A stretch of DNA of 64,000 nucleotides from CAMDHY01 sp046156265 (lineage in GTDB: Bacteria; Pseudomonadota; Alphaproteobacteria; Rhizobiales; Segnochrobactraceae): positions 248,001 to 312,000 of the forward strand of contig NZ_JAWDIR010000011.1 of assembly GCF_046156265.1 (NCBI RefSeq), in the 5' to 3' direction. The notes under the pieces are model-generated. The model was not told the DNA's origin. It made no database searches and was given only the letters and a program-made list of their open reading frames with translations. Position numbers and translations under genes: made by a program. Positions 9,690 through 18,568 of the stretch are shown here, in pieces. Position 1 is the first letter of the stretch. Each line of letters begins with the position of its first letter.

Positions 9690-9977
9690 TCAGCCGACGA
9701 TGCCCATGATGTCGCTCTCCTTCATGATGAGGAGGTCCTGGCCGTCGATCTTGACCTCGGTGCCCGACCACTTGCCGAACAGGATCTTGTCGCCGGCCTT
9801 GACGTCGAGCTTCACGAGCTCGCCCTTGTCGTTGCGCGCGCCGGGGCCGACGGCGACGACTTCGCCCTCCTGCGGCTTCTCCTTGGCGGTGTCGGGAATG
9901 ATGATGCCGCCCTTGGTCTTCTCCTCGGACTCGAGGCGACGGACGACGACGCGATCGTGCAGCGGACGGAACTTCAT
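9690..9977 (-). CDS. groS: Co-chaperonin GroES
   Basis: A 95-residue Hsp10 that caps the GroEL ring. The sequence begins MKFRPLHDRVVVRR, has a mobile loop segment EEKTKGGIIIPDTAKEKPQ and ends DIMGIVG, all standard, and the length is normal. It is the first gene of the operon, with a CIRCE operator about 100 bp upstream of its start codon. Confidence 0.98.
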   Translation of the reverse strand: MKFRPLHDRVVVRRLESEEKTKGGIIIPDTAKEKPQEGEVVAVGPGARNDKGELVKLDVKAGDKILFGKWSGTEVKIDGQDLLIMKESDIMGIVG

Positions 9978-10318
9978 CGCTGGATCTTTCTCTGCGTTCG
10001 ATTTGCAATCCGGATCCGGCCCGGCCGCTCGTCCGCGCTTGCCGCGCCGAGCCGGTGGATGGCCGAAACCCCCGTGCTGCTAGCACTCACTTCCGGAGAG
10101 TGCCAGCGGCGCCGTGGATTTAGGGACGGCGGGTGCGGCTGTCAACGGTCGGGCTGACACCGTCATCGCATCGTCAAACGATGTCGAACCGGCCGCCGGC
10201 ACTGTTGCGTCTGCGGTGGACAGTCCGTTCACCCACCTGCGCGGGCGACGCCGGCACCTTAAGTCGTGGCGAGACCGCCGCTTCCTCCCATGCGGCGTGA
10301 CCGGAAGGACCGACTGCG
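9978..10318. other. Divergent promoter region between groES and wrbA
   Basis: 341 bp containing the CIRCE element and necessarily the promoters of groESL (minus) and wrbA (plus). No other gene is visible. Confidence 0.6.
10080..10106. promoter_or_regulatory. CIRCE element (HrcA operator) of groESL
   Basis: The inverted repeat CTAGCACTC-N9-GAGTGCCAG matches the CIRCE consensus TTAGCACTC-N9-GAGTGCTAA at nearly all positions. It lies about 100 bp upstream of groES and would be bound by the heat-shock repressor HrcA. hrcA itself is not in the window. Confidence 0.92.
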
Positions 10319-10918
10319 ATGACGAAGGTGCTCGTTCTCTATTATTCCAGCTGGGGCCACATGGAGCAGATGGCGAACGCCGCCGCCGAAGGCGCGCGCG
10401 CCGCGGGCGCCGACGTCACCGTCAAGCGGGTGCCGGAGCTGACGCCGGTCGAGGTCGCCAAGCAGTTCCACTACAAGCTCGACCAGGCGGCGCCGATCGC
10501 CGACCCGAACGAGCTCGCCGACTACGACGCGATCATCTTCGGCACGCCGACCCGCTACGGCATGATGGCCGCGCAGATGAAGAACTTCCTCGACCAGACC
10601 GGCGGCCTTTGGGCGAAGGGCGCCCTCGTCGGCAAGGTCGGCTCGACGATGTCGTCGTCGGCGACCCAGCACGGCGGCCAGGAGGCCACCAACTTGTCGT
10701 TCCACACCGTGCTCCTGCACCACGGCATGGTGGTCGTCGGCCTGCCCTACGCCTTCCAGGGCCAGATGGGCGTCGACGAAGTGAAGGGCGGCACGCCCTA
10801 CGGCGCCTCGACGATCGCCGGCGGCGACGGCTCGCGCCAGCCGAGCGAGGTCGAACTCGCGGGTGCCCGCTTCCAGGGCGAGCACGTCGCCAAGATTGCG
10901 GCGAAGCTCTCCGCCTGA
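10319..10918 (+). CDS. wrbA: NAD(P)H:quinone oxidoreductase WrbA (type IV)
   Basis: A 199-residue flavodoxin-fold protein that reduces quinones by two electrons using NAD(P)H and FMN, limiting radical formation. The FMN phosphate loop is YYSSWGHMEQMA, followed by IIFGTPTRYGMMAAQMKNFLDQTGGLW and SSSATQHGGQE, all diagnostic of WrbA. Length is typical. It starts with ATG after a GGAAGG-like site. It is monocistronic, converging with the EamA transporter. Confidence 0.95.
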   Translation: MTKVLVLYYSSWGHMEQMANAAAEGARAAGADVTVKRVPELTPVEVAKQFHYKLDQAAPIADPNELADYDAIIFGTPTRYGMMAAQMKNFLDQTGGLWAKGALVGKVGSTMSSSATQHGGQEATNLSFHTVLLHHGMVVVGLPYAFQGQMGVDEVKGGTPYGASTIAGGDGSRQPSEVELAGARFQGEHVAKIAAKLSA

Positions 10919-10927
10919 GGCGAGCGG

Positions 10928-10946
10928 CCGGCGGGCTGACCGCCGG
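10928..10946. terminator. Hairpin between convergent wrbA and EamA genes
   Basis: CCGGCGG and CCGCCGG pair around a 5-base loop, 10 bp after the wrbA stop. It may act in both directions. The T-tract is minimal (TCCT). Confidence 0.4.
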
Positions 10947-10976
10947 TCCTGGAGATCAGACGACGGCGCGGGCTGC

Positions 10977-11951
10977 TCAGCGGTCCGCGCCGTCGCTCGT
11001 TTCGGGGGAGGCCTTCGCCTCGGCGCCGGGGTCGCGGCCCGCGGCGATGGTGCCGCGCGCCGAGGCGCGGCCGCGGGCCGACGTGCCGGGCGGCTTCAGC
11101 GCGACGAGGCAGGCGCCGATGATGATGGCGGCGCCGGCGATGGTCGACACCGTCGGGATCTCGTCGAAGGCGAGCCAGCCGAACAGCGCCGCCCACAGGA
11201 ACGAGGTGTATTCCAGCACCGCGAGGCGCGAGGCGGGGGCGTGCGACAGCGCCCACGCCATCATCAGCTGCCCGCCGGTGCCGAGCAGGCCGCAGAGCGC
11301 GAACAGGAAGATGTGGGAGAGCTCGACCGGCTGCCAGAAGGCGATGCCGAACGGGATCAGCACGATCGCCGCCGCCGTCGTCTGCAGCATCACCATCGCC
11401 TCGACCGAATCGTGCATCGACTGGCGGCGCACCAGCACGTTCGACAGCGCATAGGTGACGGCGCTCAAGAGCGCCGCGGCGAAGCCGAGCGGCGCGTTCT
11501 CGCGCTGCGCGAGCACGAACTGGCCGTGCAGGATGACGAGCACGCCGATGAAGCCGATGCCGAGGCCGACCAGCACGCGCGGCGGCAGCGGCTCCTTCAG
11601 CATGGTGCGGCCGAGAATGGCGATGAAGAACGGCGCGAGGAAGCTCACCGCGATGACGTCGGCGAGCGGCAGGATCGTTACCGCGAAGAAGAAGGAGGAG
11701 GCGACGACGACGATGAGGCCGCCACGCAGGCCGTTCGCCACGATCGAGCGGGCGCCGAGGCGCTGCGGCCGGCGCAGGAACACCGCCCAGACGATCGGCG
11801 TGCCGGCGACATAGCGCAGGAACACCGCCATCAGCACCGGATAGAAGGCGACGAGGCCCTTCATTACCGCGTCCATGCCGATGAACACGCCGATGCCGGT
11901 GGCGGCGACGGCGAGCGGCACGAAGGAGACGTCGTGGCGAAGCGGTTTCAC
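10977..11951 (-). CDS. DMT superfamily (EamA) transporter
   Basis: A 324-residue inner-membrane protein with ten hydrophobic segments in two EamA repeats (first from PLAVAATGIGVFIGMDAVMK, second from LGFAAALLSAVTYALSNVLV). Substrates of this family (metabolite or amino-acid efflux) cannot be predicted. The GTG start used here has GAGGGAAA upstream and lies 14 bp after the GNAT gene. The cytoplasmic C-terminal tail of about 35 residues is polar and rich in Ala, Gly and Arg, and looks disordered. Probably co-transcribed with the GNAT gene. Confidence 0.85.
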   Translation of the reverse strand: MKPLRHDVSFVPLAVAATGIGVFIGMDAVMKGLVAFYPVLMAVFLRYVAGTPIVWAVFLRRPQRLGARSIVANGLRGGLIVVVASSFFFAVTILPLADVIAVSFLAPFFIAILGRTMLKEPLPPRVLVGLGIGFIGVLVILHGQFVLAQRENAPLGFAAALLSAVTYALSNVLVRRQSMHDSVEAMVMLQTTAAAIVLIPFGIAFWQPVELSHIFLFALCGLLGTGGQLMMAWALSHAPASRLAVLEYTSFLWAALFGWLAFDEIPTVSTIAGAAIIIGACLVALKPPGTSARGRASARGTIAAGRDPGAEAKASPETSDGADR

Positions 11952-11965
11952 AGGGGCACTTTCCC

Positions 11966-12457
11966 TCAGCCGAGCGCGCGGGCGTAGGGAAACTCCCACG
12001 AGGAGGATTGGTCGCCGAGGAAACGCACGCCGGGTACGCGGGCAAAACCGTTCACCGCGTAGAACCGGTGGGCGTCAACGAAGCGGGTGTCGGTCCACAG
12101 CCGCACGCTTCGGGCGTTCTGCGTCCGGGCATGGTTGAGGGCGAGGCCGAGCAGGGCCTTGGCCAGGCCGCGGCCGCGAACGGGGGCGGCGAGATAGACC
12201 TTGGCGATCTCGAACACGGCCGGATCGGTCGTCGCCGCCACGGCGAACGAGCCGATGATCGCGCCGTCCTCCTCGACGACCCAGATGGCACCGGCGCGGG
12301 CCCCGTAGTGGGTTGCCGGGTGGGCGAGCTCGGGGAACTCGGCGTCGACGTAGAAGCAGCCGGGATACTCGGCGAAGACGCCGGCGATCAGCCGGGCGAT
12401 GCCGGGGCCGTCGCCATCGCGGGCGTGGCGAATGAGGTCGGATGGGGCGGGGGACAT
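11966..12457 (-). CDS. GNAT family N-acetyltransferase
   Basis: A 163-residue acetyl-CoA-dependent acyltransferase. The motif A segment is EIAKVYLAAPVRGRGLAKALL (acetyl-CoA pyrophosphate loop R/Q-x-x-G-x-G/A as RGRGLA), followed by NHARTQNARSVRLWTDTRF and HRFYAVNGFARV, the usual GNAT C-terminal strand and Tyr region. The ATG was chosen over the longer open frame because the upstream part is Pro/Arg-rich shadow sequence and the GNAT fold starts here. Substrate unknown. Confidence 0.85.
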   Translation of the reverse strand: MSPAPSDLIRHARDGDGPGIARLIAGVFAEYPGCFYVDAEFPELAHPATHYGARAGAIWVVEEDGAIIGSFAVAATTDPAVFEIAKVYLAAPVRGRGLAKALLGLALNHARTQNARSVRLWTDTRFVDAHRFYAVNGFARVPGVRFLGDQSSSWEFPYARALG

Positions 12458-12534
12458 CGGGCAGCCGGGAGGCGGACGGGGAGGCCGAGGCTTAGCTGAT
12501 CCGCGCCGGGGGTGGAAGGGTGGGTGGTGGGCGA

Positions 12535-13335
12535 TCAGGGCGACGGCGTCCGCGCAATTTCGAACCTGGCCGCGACCGCCCAACGTCGGAGGTAGTCCGG
12601 GATGTCGGTCGCTGAATTCCTATCCATCCACGCCAGGAACCAGCTCGTCATGCCGTCCCACCGCGCCAGCGCTCCAGGCGGGAAGATGTTCCATCCAAGT
12701 TCTTCCAAGGTGAAGTTCGCCTTGGCAGCGTTGCGGAGCATCGAGGTCGTCACCCAGTTGGAGGCGTCGTCGGCTCCACCGCGCGATACGGGCACGATGT
12801 GATCGATGGTCGGGAAGAGCTCATAGAACGCAAAGTGACAGACGTCCGACTTCCAATTCGGGTGGAAGGGAAACTCAGTCGGCAGTAGATGCGACAGCAA
12901 CCTCAGGGCACCAGGGAAGACGAGGCGCCGCCCGGTGTAGCGATCGATGAAGCCGTCCCGCACGAACAGTCGCATTGCCTGCCTGTCAGAGCAGCGACGT
13001 GCCGCGTTGGCGAGTGGCGTGAACGGATAGTCTCTCCGAACGATCGACGCCGCGTGATCGAGCCGATCAGACGCGAGCGCCGCGCAGACCTCGGCGATCG
13101 TGGCGGCCTTGGTGTCCGACGGCGGAATGGCGATCTCTTCTTGCCGATCACAGTTTGGAATTGTGGCGCTGGTAGTCAGATGGGCTGGCAGTTTCGCCAG
13201 CCGCGCTACATCGGTAATGGCCGCAGCGAGGACGGCTGAATCACCGTCCTCCACCGCTGCTGCGACATACGCGGCGACGGCCTCCTCGCTGTCGAGGTGG
13301 TCGATGGAGTTCCAGACAGAGGTTGGGGTCTTCAT
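12535..13335 (-). CDS. HNH endonuclease with antidote-like N-terminus
   Basis: A 266-residue protein. The C-terminal half is an HNH nuclease: FPTIDHIVPVSRGGADDASNW has Asp178-His179 and Asn193, with Asn202 and Lys205 after them, preceded by the family block GFIDRYTGRRLVFPGALRLL. Residues 1-50 (HLDSEEAVAAYVAAAVEDGD, then DVARLAKLP) resemble the start of HI1420-type addiction-module antidote proteins, without the following helix-turn-helix. The ATG has AGAAGGCAG upstream; an in-frame ATG 51 bp earlier is possible. Codon use is more AT-rich than in neighbouring genes, suggesting transfer. Targets unknown; it might serve in defence or DNA processing. Confidence 0.7.
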   Translation of the reverse strand: MKTPTSVWNSIDHLDSEEAVAAYVAAAVEDGDSAVLAAAITDVARLAKLPAHLTTSATIPNCDRQEEIAIPPSDTKAATIAEVCAALASDRLDHAASIVRRDYPFTPLANAARRCSDRQAMRLFVRDGFIDRYTGRRLVFPGALRLLSHLLPTEFPFHPNWKSDVCHFAFYELFPTIDHIVPVSRGGADDASNWVTTSMLRNAAKANFTLEELGWNIFPPGALARWDGMTSWFLAWMDRNSATDIPDYLRRWAVAARFEIARTPSP

Positions 13336-13546
13336 GGCCACGCTGCCTTCTGCCGATCTCACAACAGAGACCAGCCTCAGCTTCATAAAGTAGCCGATCT
13401 CTCCGACGGCTACCAAGGCGTGTCACACTTCCGGCGCCTTCCCCCAGCGACCGCCCGCCACCCCGCGCCTGCGTTTCTTTGCGGCGCTGATCCTGATAAA
13501 AGGGATGACCCGTGACCCAGGCCGAGCGACCGCTCAGGAGAACATG

Positions 13547-14899
13547 ATGGACCGCGCAACGGACGTGGACGCCGGCTTCGAGCCGACACCGAACAATCTC
13601 GAAGCCTTCTTCATGCCGTTCACGGCGAACCGCTCCTTCAAGAAGCGGCCGCGCATCGTCAATCGCGCCGAGGGCGTCTACTACTTCAAGCCCGACGGCT
13701 CGCCGGTGATGGACGCCTCGGCCGGTCTCTGGTGCTGCAACGCCGGCCACGCCCGGCCGCAGATTGTCGAGGCGATCCGCTCGCAGGCGCAGGCGCTCGA
13801 CTTCGCGCCGGTGTTCCAGTTCGGCCACCCGAAGGCGTTCCAGCTCGCGAGCCGCATCGCCGCGATGGCGCCGGGCAATCTCGACCACGTCTTCTTCGGC
13901 AACTCCGGCTCGGAGGCCGTCGACACGGCGCTGAAGATCGCGCTCGCCTATCACCGCGTCCGCGGCGAGGGCCAGCGCACGCGCCTGATCGGTCGCGAGC
14001 GCGGCTATCACGGCGTCGGCTTCGGCGGCATCTCGGTCGGCGGCATGGTCGCCAACCGGCGCATGTACGGGGCGATGCTCGCCGGCGTCGACCACCTGCC
14101 GCACACCTATGACCGCTCCAAGCAGGCCTATTCGCGCGGCGAGCCGGAATACGGCGCCCACTTCGCCGACGAGCTCGAGCGCATCGTCGCGCTGCACGGC
14201 GCCGACACCATCGCCGCCGTCATCGTCGAGCCGATGGCCGGCTCGACGGGCGTGCTGCCGCCGCCGAAGGGCTATCTCAAGCGCCTGCGCGAGATCACCG
14301 CGAAGTACGGCATCCTGCTCATCTTCGACGAGGTCATCACCGGCTTCGGTCGCCTCGGTACGGCGTTTGCCGCCGAGCGCTTCGGCGTCACGCCCGACCT
14401 CATCACCTTTGCCAAGGGCGTCACCTCCGGCACCGTGCCGATGGGCGGCGTGCTCTGCTCGAAGCCGATCTACGACGCCTTCATGCAGGGCCCGGAGCAC
14501 GTCATCGAGCTCTTCCACGGCTACACCTACTCGGCGCACCCGCTCGCCTGCGCCGCCGGCCTCGCCGCCCTCGACGTCTACCGCGACGAGAAGCTGTTCG
14601 AGCGCTCGGCCGCGCTCGAGGCGCCGTTCGCCGACGCGCTGTTCGACACCATCAAGGGCCTGCCGCTGGTCGAGGACATCCGCACCATCGGCCTCGTCGG
14701 CGCCGTCGACCTCGCGCCGATCCCCGGTGCGCCGGGCCTGCGCGCCTACACGGCGCTCGAGAAGGCGTTCCACGACGTCAACCTGATGATGCGCATCACC
14801 GGCGACACCATCGCCATCTCGCCGCCGCTCGTGATCACCGAGAGCGAGATCGACGAGCTGATGGGCAAGCTGAAGAAGACGATCGAGCTCGTCGCCTGA
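13547..14899 (+). CDS. Class III omega-aminotransferase (beta-alanine--pyruvate type)
   Basis: A 450-residue PLP-dependent transaminase. It matches the omega-amino acid:pyruvate group: FFMPFTANRSFKKRPR at the start, GLWCCNAGHARP, the cofactor loop FFGNSGSEAVDTALKIA, YHGVGFGG, then LLIFDEVITGFGR with the PLP-contacting Asp and TFAKGVTSG with the Schiff-base lysine. Expected reaction: beta-alanine or another omega-amino acid plus pyruvate to the semialdehyde plus alanine. Tandem ATGs follow AGGAG; the second is used because its spacing (6 bp) is better. Monogenic unit ending in a strong hairpin. Confidence 0.92.
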   Translation: MDRATDVDAGFEPTPNNLEAFFMPFTANRSFKKRPRIVNRAEGVYYFKPDGSPVMDASAGLWCCNAGHARPQIVEAIRSQAQALDFAPVFQFGHPKAFQLASRIAAMAPGNLDHVFFGNSGSEAVDTALKIALAYHRVRGEGQRTRLIGRERGYHGVGFGGISVGGMVANRRMYGAMLAGVDHLPHTYDRSKQAYSRGEPEYGAHFADELERIVALHGADTIAAVIVEPMAGSTGVLPPPKGYLKRLREITAKYGILLIFDEVITGFGRLGTAFAAERFGVTPDLITFAKGVTSGTVPMGGVLCSKPIYDAFMQGPEHVIELFHGYTYSAHPLACAAGLAALDVYRDEKLFERSAALEAPFADALFDTIKGLPLVEDIRTIGLVGAVDLAPIPGAPGLRAYTALEKAFHDVNLMMRITGDTIAISPPLVITESEIDELMGKLKKTIELVA

Positions 14900-14915
14900 G
14901 GCGACGGTCCTGAAC

Positions 14916-14939
14916 ACGGCCGGCGCCTGCGCCGGCCGT
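14916..14939. terminator. Bidirectional terminator hairpin
   Basis: A perfect 11-bp stem ACGGCCGGCGC / GCGCCGGCCGT with a 2-base gap lies between the convergent aminotransferase and EamA genes. There is no long T-tract on either side. Confidence 0.6.
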
Positions 14940-14945
14940 CGAAAC

Positions 14946-15896
14946 TCAAGCGCGGCGGCCCATGGCCGCCGCGATGCGTTTCAGCGGCCGGCCGTCGATC
15001 AGCGCCAGCCCCAGGCCGATCAGGGCGATGCCGAGGAAGTGCTCCGGCGCCAGCCGCTCGCCGAGCACCAGCGTGCCGAGCAGCATGGCGCTCACCGGCA
15101 CCATGAAGGTGACGAGCGAGATCGACGTGGCCCCCGAGCGGGCGAGGATGCGGAAAAACACGATGTAGGCGAACGCGGTGGAGGCGAGCGCCAGTGCCAC
15201 CACCGAGCCGATCGCCGGCAGGCTCGGCACCGGCAGCGTCCACGGCGCCGCGAAGACGAGTGCCATCGGCACCATGATCAGCGTCGAGGCGGTGAGCTGG
15301 CCGGTCGCCGTCTGCACCGGCGACAGCCCGAGCCGGCGGAAGCGCCGTCCGAACACGGTGGCGAGCCCGTAGCAGAGCGCAGCACCCAGGCAGGCGAGCT
15401 CGGCGAGCACATCGGCCTCGACGCCGGCGAGCGCGCCGGGGCCGATCATCGCCACCACGCCCGAAAATCCCACCAGCACGCCGGCGATGCGGCCGAGCGT
15501 CAGCCGCTCGTCGGTGGTGGCGACATGGGCGACCAGCACGGTGAACAGCGGCGTCGTGGCGTTGAGGATCGCCGCCAGCCCGCTCGCGATGTGGCTCTGG
15601 CCCCAGACCAGCAGCGTGAACGGTATGGCGTTGTTGACCACCCCCATCAGCGCGAAGGCGCCGATCGCGGCCGCCGTCGTCGGCAGCCGCTCGCCGCCGA
15701 GCCGCAGGACGAGATGCAGCGCCAGCGCGGCGATCAGCACGCGCGCCGCGACGATGACGAGCGGCGGCAGTTCGACGACTGCGATCGCCACGAAGAAGAA
15801 CGAGCCGCCCCACAGCAGCGACAGAAGCACGAGCAGCCCCCAGTCGGAGAGGCTGAGCGGGCGCAGGGCTGGCGATGGAGGGCGGGGAGGGGACAC
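14946..15896 (-). CDS. DMT superfamily (EamA) transporter
   Basis: A 316-residue membrane protein with ten hydrophobic segments and two EamA repeats. Characteristic sequences are LLSLLWGGSFFFVAIAV near the start and, in the second half, ASTAFAYIVFFRILARSGATSISLVTFMVPVSAMLLG, a hallmark of the family. It resembles the RhaT/YdcZ-like drug/metabolite exporters annotated widely without known substrate. It ends in the basic KRIAAAMGRRA tail. The product is unrelated in sequence detail to the EamA protein encoded 3 kb upstream. Confidence 0.86.
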   Translation of the reverse strand: MSPPRPPSPALRPLSLSDWGLLVLLSLLWGGSFFFVAIAVVELPPLVIVAARVLIAALALHLVLRLGGERLPTTAAAIGAFALMGVVNNAIPFTLLVWGQSHIASGLAAILNATTPLFTVLVAHVATTDERLTLGRIAGVLVGFSGVVAMIGPGALAGVEADVLAELACLGAALCYGLATVFGRRFRRLGLSPVQTATGQLTASTLIMVPMALVFAAPWTLPVPSLPAIGSVVALALASTAFAYIVFFRILARSGATSISLVTFMVPVSAMLLGTLVLGERLAPEHFLGIALIGLGLALIDGRPLKRIAAAMGRRA

Positions 15897-16017
15897 GGAA
15901 CCGGCCGGCGAACGGGACGGCCGGGACCCTACAGGCTCGCCCCCGCCGGCGCACTCCGCATTTTGCGGCCGTCTTCCGGCCGCGGAAAAGGGAGGCCCGA
16001 ACCCCTTCGTCGGCCGC

Positions 16018-16467
16018 CTACTCCAGCAGCGCCACGTCGTACTTGGCCGTCAGCCGTTCGATCGTCGCGCGATCGTGGTCCGCGACGCTGTCGACCTCGA
16101 TGAAGTAGTTGCCGAAGCGGCCCGGTATGATGGTGAGCAGGAGTTTTCCCGGCGTCGTGCCGACATTGCGGAAGGTGTGCGGAATGTCGCGCGGGCCGAC
16201 GACGTTGGTGCCGGGGCCGGCGACGAAGCGGTCGCCGGCGACGCGGAACTCGAACTCGCCCTCGATGACGTAGAAGATCTCGGTCTCGTGGCGGTGGGTG
16301 TGCAGGGGCGGTCCCTTGCCCGGCGGGATCGTCTGCTCGAGCATCGCGTAGGCGTCGTTCACCGCGTCGGGGCGCACCAGCACGCGCGAGCGGCCGTCGA
16401 GCACGTTGACGCCGTCGGTCGACGGCAGGCTGACGATCGGCACGGTGGTTTCGGTCTGTTCGAGCAT
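16018..16467 (-). CDS. Cupin-domain protein
   Basis: A 149-residue single-domain cupin. The metal site is conserved: GPPLHTHRHETEIFYVIEGEFEF carries the His-x-His...Glu of cupin motif 1 and DIPHTFRNVG the His of motif 2. Small cupins of this form are dioxygenases, isomerases or sensors; the reaction cannot be assigned. The ATG chosen follows AGGGACC; an ATG 42 bp upstream is a weaker alternative. It is divergent from the SDR gene with about 220 bp between, and both may share regulation. Confidence 0.8.
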   Translation of the reverse strand: MLEQTETTVPIVSLPSTDGVNVLDGRSRVLVRPDAVNDAYAMLEQTIPPGKGPPLHTHRHETEIFYVIEGEFEFRVAGDRFVAGPGTNVVGPRDIPHTFRNVGTTPGKLLLTIIPGRFGNYFIEVDSVADHDRATIERLTAKYDVALLE

Positions 16468-16688
16468 GGCCAACGGTCCCTGTGGCGGATGCCAGCATTC
16501 GGCGAGCATCGCGTCAGCCCCGGCGCCAGTGTCGCGGCGCGCCCCCGCGTGTGCAAGACGGGCCGGTGCCCGGTGCGGTTCGCGCGGGCCGCCTTGTCGC
16601 CCGCGCGCGAACGGATCAAAGATGCGCCGCAACCAACGGTCCTCCTCCGCGATTGGGGGAGGCCGACGACCTCACCCTGGGAGCGCTC

Positions 16689-17456
16689 ATGCAGCGGACG
16701 GCGATCTATCCGGACCTTGCCGACAAGACCGTGTTCATCACCGGCGGCGGCAGCGGCATCGGTGCCGCCCTCACCGAGGGCTTCGCCGCCCAGGGCGCCC
16801 GCGTCGCCTTCGTCGACATCGCCGAGGCGCCGAGCCGGGCGCTGGTGGCGCGGCTTTCCGACAGCGCCGGCGGCGTGCCGCTGTTCATCCCCTGCGACAT
16901 CCGCGACGTGGCGGCCCTCAAGGCGGCGGTGGAGCGGGCGGGGACGGAGCTCGGCGACGTCGCGGTGCTGATGAACAACGCCGCCAACGACGAGCGCCAC
17001 GCCGTTCTGGATGTCACGCCCGAGTACTGGGACGGGCGCATGGCGATCAACCAGCGGCCGATGTTCTTCGCCGCCCAGGCGGCGATCCCGCAGATGAAGC
17101 GGCGCGGCGGCGGCTCGATCGTCAATTTCGGCTCGATCTCCTGGCGGCTCGGCCAGGGCGGCATGCCCGCCTACACGATGGCGAAGGCCGCCGTGCACGG
17201 GCTGACCCGCGGCCTCGCTCGCGACTTCGGCCCCGACCGCATCCGCGTCAACTCGCTGCTGCCGGGCTGGATCCTGACGGAGCGGCAGAAGGAGCTCTGG
17301 CTGACGCCGGAGGCCGATGCCGAGCGCCGCAAGGGCCAGTGCCTCGACCTCGAGATCGGCCCCGCCGACGTCGCCGAGATGGCGATGTTCCTCGCCTCCG
17401 ACGCCGCCCGCGCCATCACGGCGCAGGAGTTCATCGTCGACGCCGGCTGGGCGTGA
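16689..17456 (+). CDS. SDR family oxidoreductase
   Basis: A 255-residue classical short-chain dehydrogenase/reductase. NAD(P)-binding is seen in VFITGGGSGIGAALTEG (TGxxxGxG), Asp after beta-2 (FVDIAE) suggests NAD preference, the NNAG variant is MNNAAND, and the catalytic tetrad is Ser in VNFGSISW plus Tyr-x3-Lys in PAYTMAKAAVHG. The C-terminal RVNSLLPGWILTERQ is standard. Close relatives act on sugar or polyol substrates (L-rhamnose/L-fucose dehydrogenase type), but this is not certain. The start has GGGAG close upstream. Confidence 0.9.
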   Translation: MQRTAIYPDLADKTVFITGGGSGIGAALTEGFAAQGARVAFVDIAEAPSRALVARLSDSAGGVPLFIPCDIRDVAALKAAVERAGTELGDVAVLMNNAANDERHAVLDVTPEYWDGRMAINQRPMFFAAQAAIPQMKRRGGGSIVNFGSISWRLGQGGMPAYTMAKAAVHGLTRGLARDFGPDRIRVNSLLPGWILTERQKELWLTPEADAERRKGQCLDLEIGPADVAEMAMFLASDAARAITAQEFIVDAGWA

Positions 17457-17460
17457 ACGC

Positions 17461-17486
17461 CGGCCGCGCCGGCGAAGGCGCGGCCG
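17461..17486 (+). terminator. Hairpin after the SDR gene
   Basis: A 10-bp stem CGGCCGCGCC / GGCGCGGCCG with a 6-base loop starts 5 bp after the stop. A T-tract is essentially absent, so termination is probable but not certain. Confidence 0.5.
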
Positions 17487-17608
17487 TCTGCGGCGGTGCC
17501 GCGTCGCCGAACGGCCCCGCTCGCCGCGATCCGGGGCGATCAAGGCCTCGTTGAGACTCGGCCGTGTAGTATCTGACCCTGAGCCGCCAAGCCCATTCCG
17601 GAGGTGCC

Positions 17609-17848
17609 GTGCCGACGCGTTCCGATCCCCCTCGTCGCCTCGCCAGCGGCCTCCTCGCCGCAACGGTGGCGGCGACGCTCGCCGCCTGCACCACCACCGG
17701 CGAGGTCGGCGGCCGCGACGACGCGATCTGCGTCGGCCAGGGCTTCCAGGCGGGCAGCGCCGACTACGTCAACTGCCGCACCGTGCTCGCCAACCAGCAC
17801 CGCGACGACGCCCTCGTCGCCCGCAGCGAGTATTTCGGCAACGACTGA
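17609..17848 (+). CDS. Small putative lipoprotein
   Basis: A 79-residue protein with a basic N-terminus (RSDPPRR), a hydrophobic stretch and the lipobox LAAC (Cys about residue 27), so it is likely lipidated and anchored in a membrane. The mature part of about 52 residues has two further cysteines (DAICVGQG and VNCRTVL) and ends RSEYFGND. GGAGG precedes the GTG start. No family recognised. It stands alone between the SDR and LysE genes. Confidence 0.68.
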   Translation: MPTRSDPPRRLASGLLAATVAATLAACTTTGEVGGRDDAICVGQGFQAGSADYVNCRTVLANQHRDDALVARSEYFGND

Positions 17849-17926
17849 GCGCACCGGCGCCGGCCTCTTGCCTTCGCGGGAGAACCGGAGCTTGCTCCGC
17901 TGCACACCTCATGCGGAGCCCTTCCG

Positions 17927-18568
17927 ATGTCGCTCGAGCTCTGGCTCGCCTTTGTCGCCGCCTCGGCGATCCTGCTCGCCATTCCCGGCCCGACCATCCT
18001 GATCGTCGTCTCCTACGCCCTCGGCCACGGACGGCGGGCAGCGTTGTCGACGGTCGCGGGCGTGGCGCTCGGCGATTTCACCGCAATGACCTGCTCGATG
18101 CTGGGCTTGGGCGCGCTGCTCGCCACCTCGGCGATGCTGTTCACCGCGCTGAAGTGGCTCGGCGCCGCCTATCTCGTCTGGCTCGGCATCAAGCTCTGGC
18201 GCGCGCCGCCGACGCTCCCTGCCGCCGGGGCGGAGGGCGAGACCGGTGCGGCGTCCGAGCTGCGGCCGTGGCGGATGTTCGGCCACGCCTATGTGGTGAC
18301 GGCGCTGAACCCGAAGAGCCTCGTCTTCTTCGTCGCCTTCCTGCCGCAGTTCCTCGACCTATCCGCCCCGCTCGCCCCGCAGATGATCGTGCTGGAGGCG
18401 ACCTTCGTGACGCTCGCGGCCCTGAACGCACTCGCCTACGCGCTGGCCGCCTCCGCCGCCCGCACCCAGATCCGCCGCCCGTCGGTGCAGCGGGCGGTGA
18501 ACCGGGTCGGCGGCACGCTGCTGATCGGGGCGGGCGTCGCGGCGGTGACGTGGCGGGGCGGGTCGTGA
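17927..18568 (+). CDS. LysE family amino-acid exporter
   Basis: A 213-residue membrane protein with about six hydrophobic segments. The signature near the start, AILLAIPGPTILIVVSYALGHGRRAAL, and the middle TALNPKSLVFFVAFLPQF are diagnostic of LysE/RhtB exporters, which expel amino acids such as homoserine, threonine or lysine. The substrate is not predictable. ATG start with a weak upstream Shine-Dalgarno. Converges with the GntR gene. Confidence 0.92.
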   Translation: MSLELWLAFVAASAILLAIPGPTILIVVSYALGHGRRAALSTVAGVALGDFTAMTCSMLGLGALLATSAMLFTALKWLGAAYLVWLGIKLWRAPPTLPAAGAEGETGAASELRPWRMFGHAYVVTALNPKSLVFFVAFLPQFLDLSAPLAPQMIVLEATFVTLAALNALAYALAASAARTQIRRPSVQRAVNRVGGTLLIGAGVAAVTWRGGS

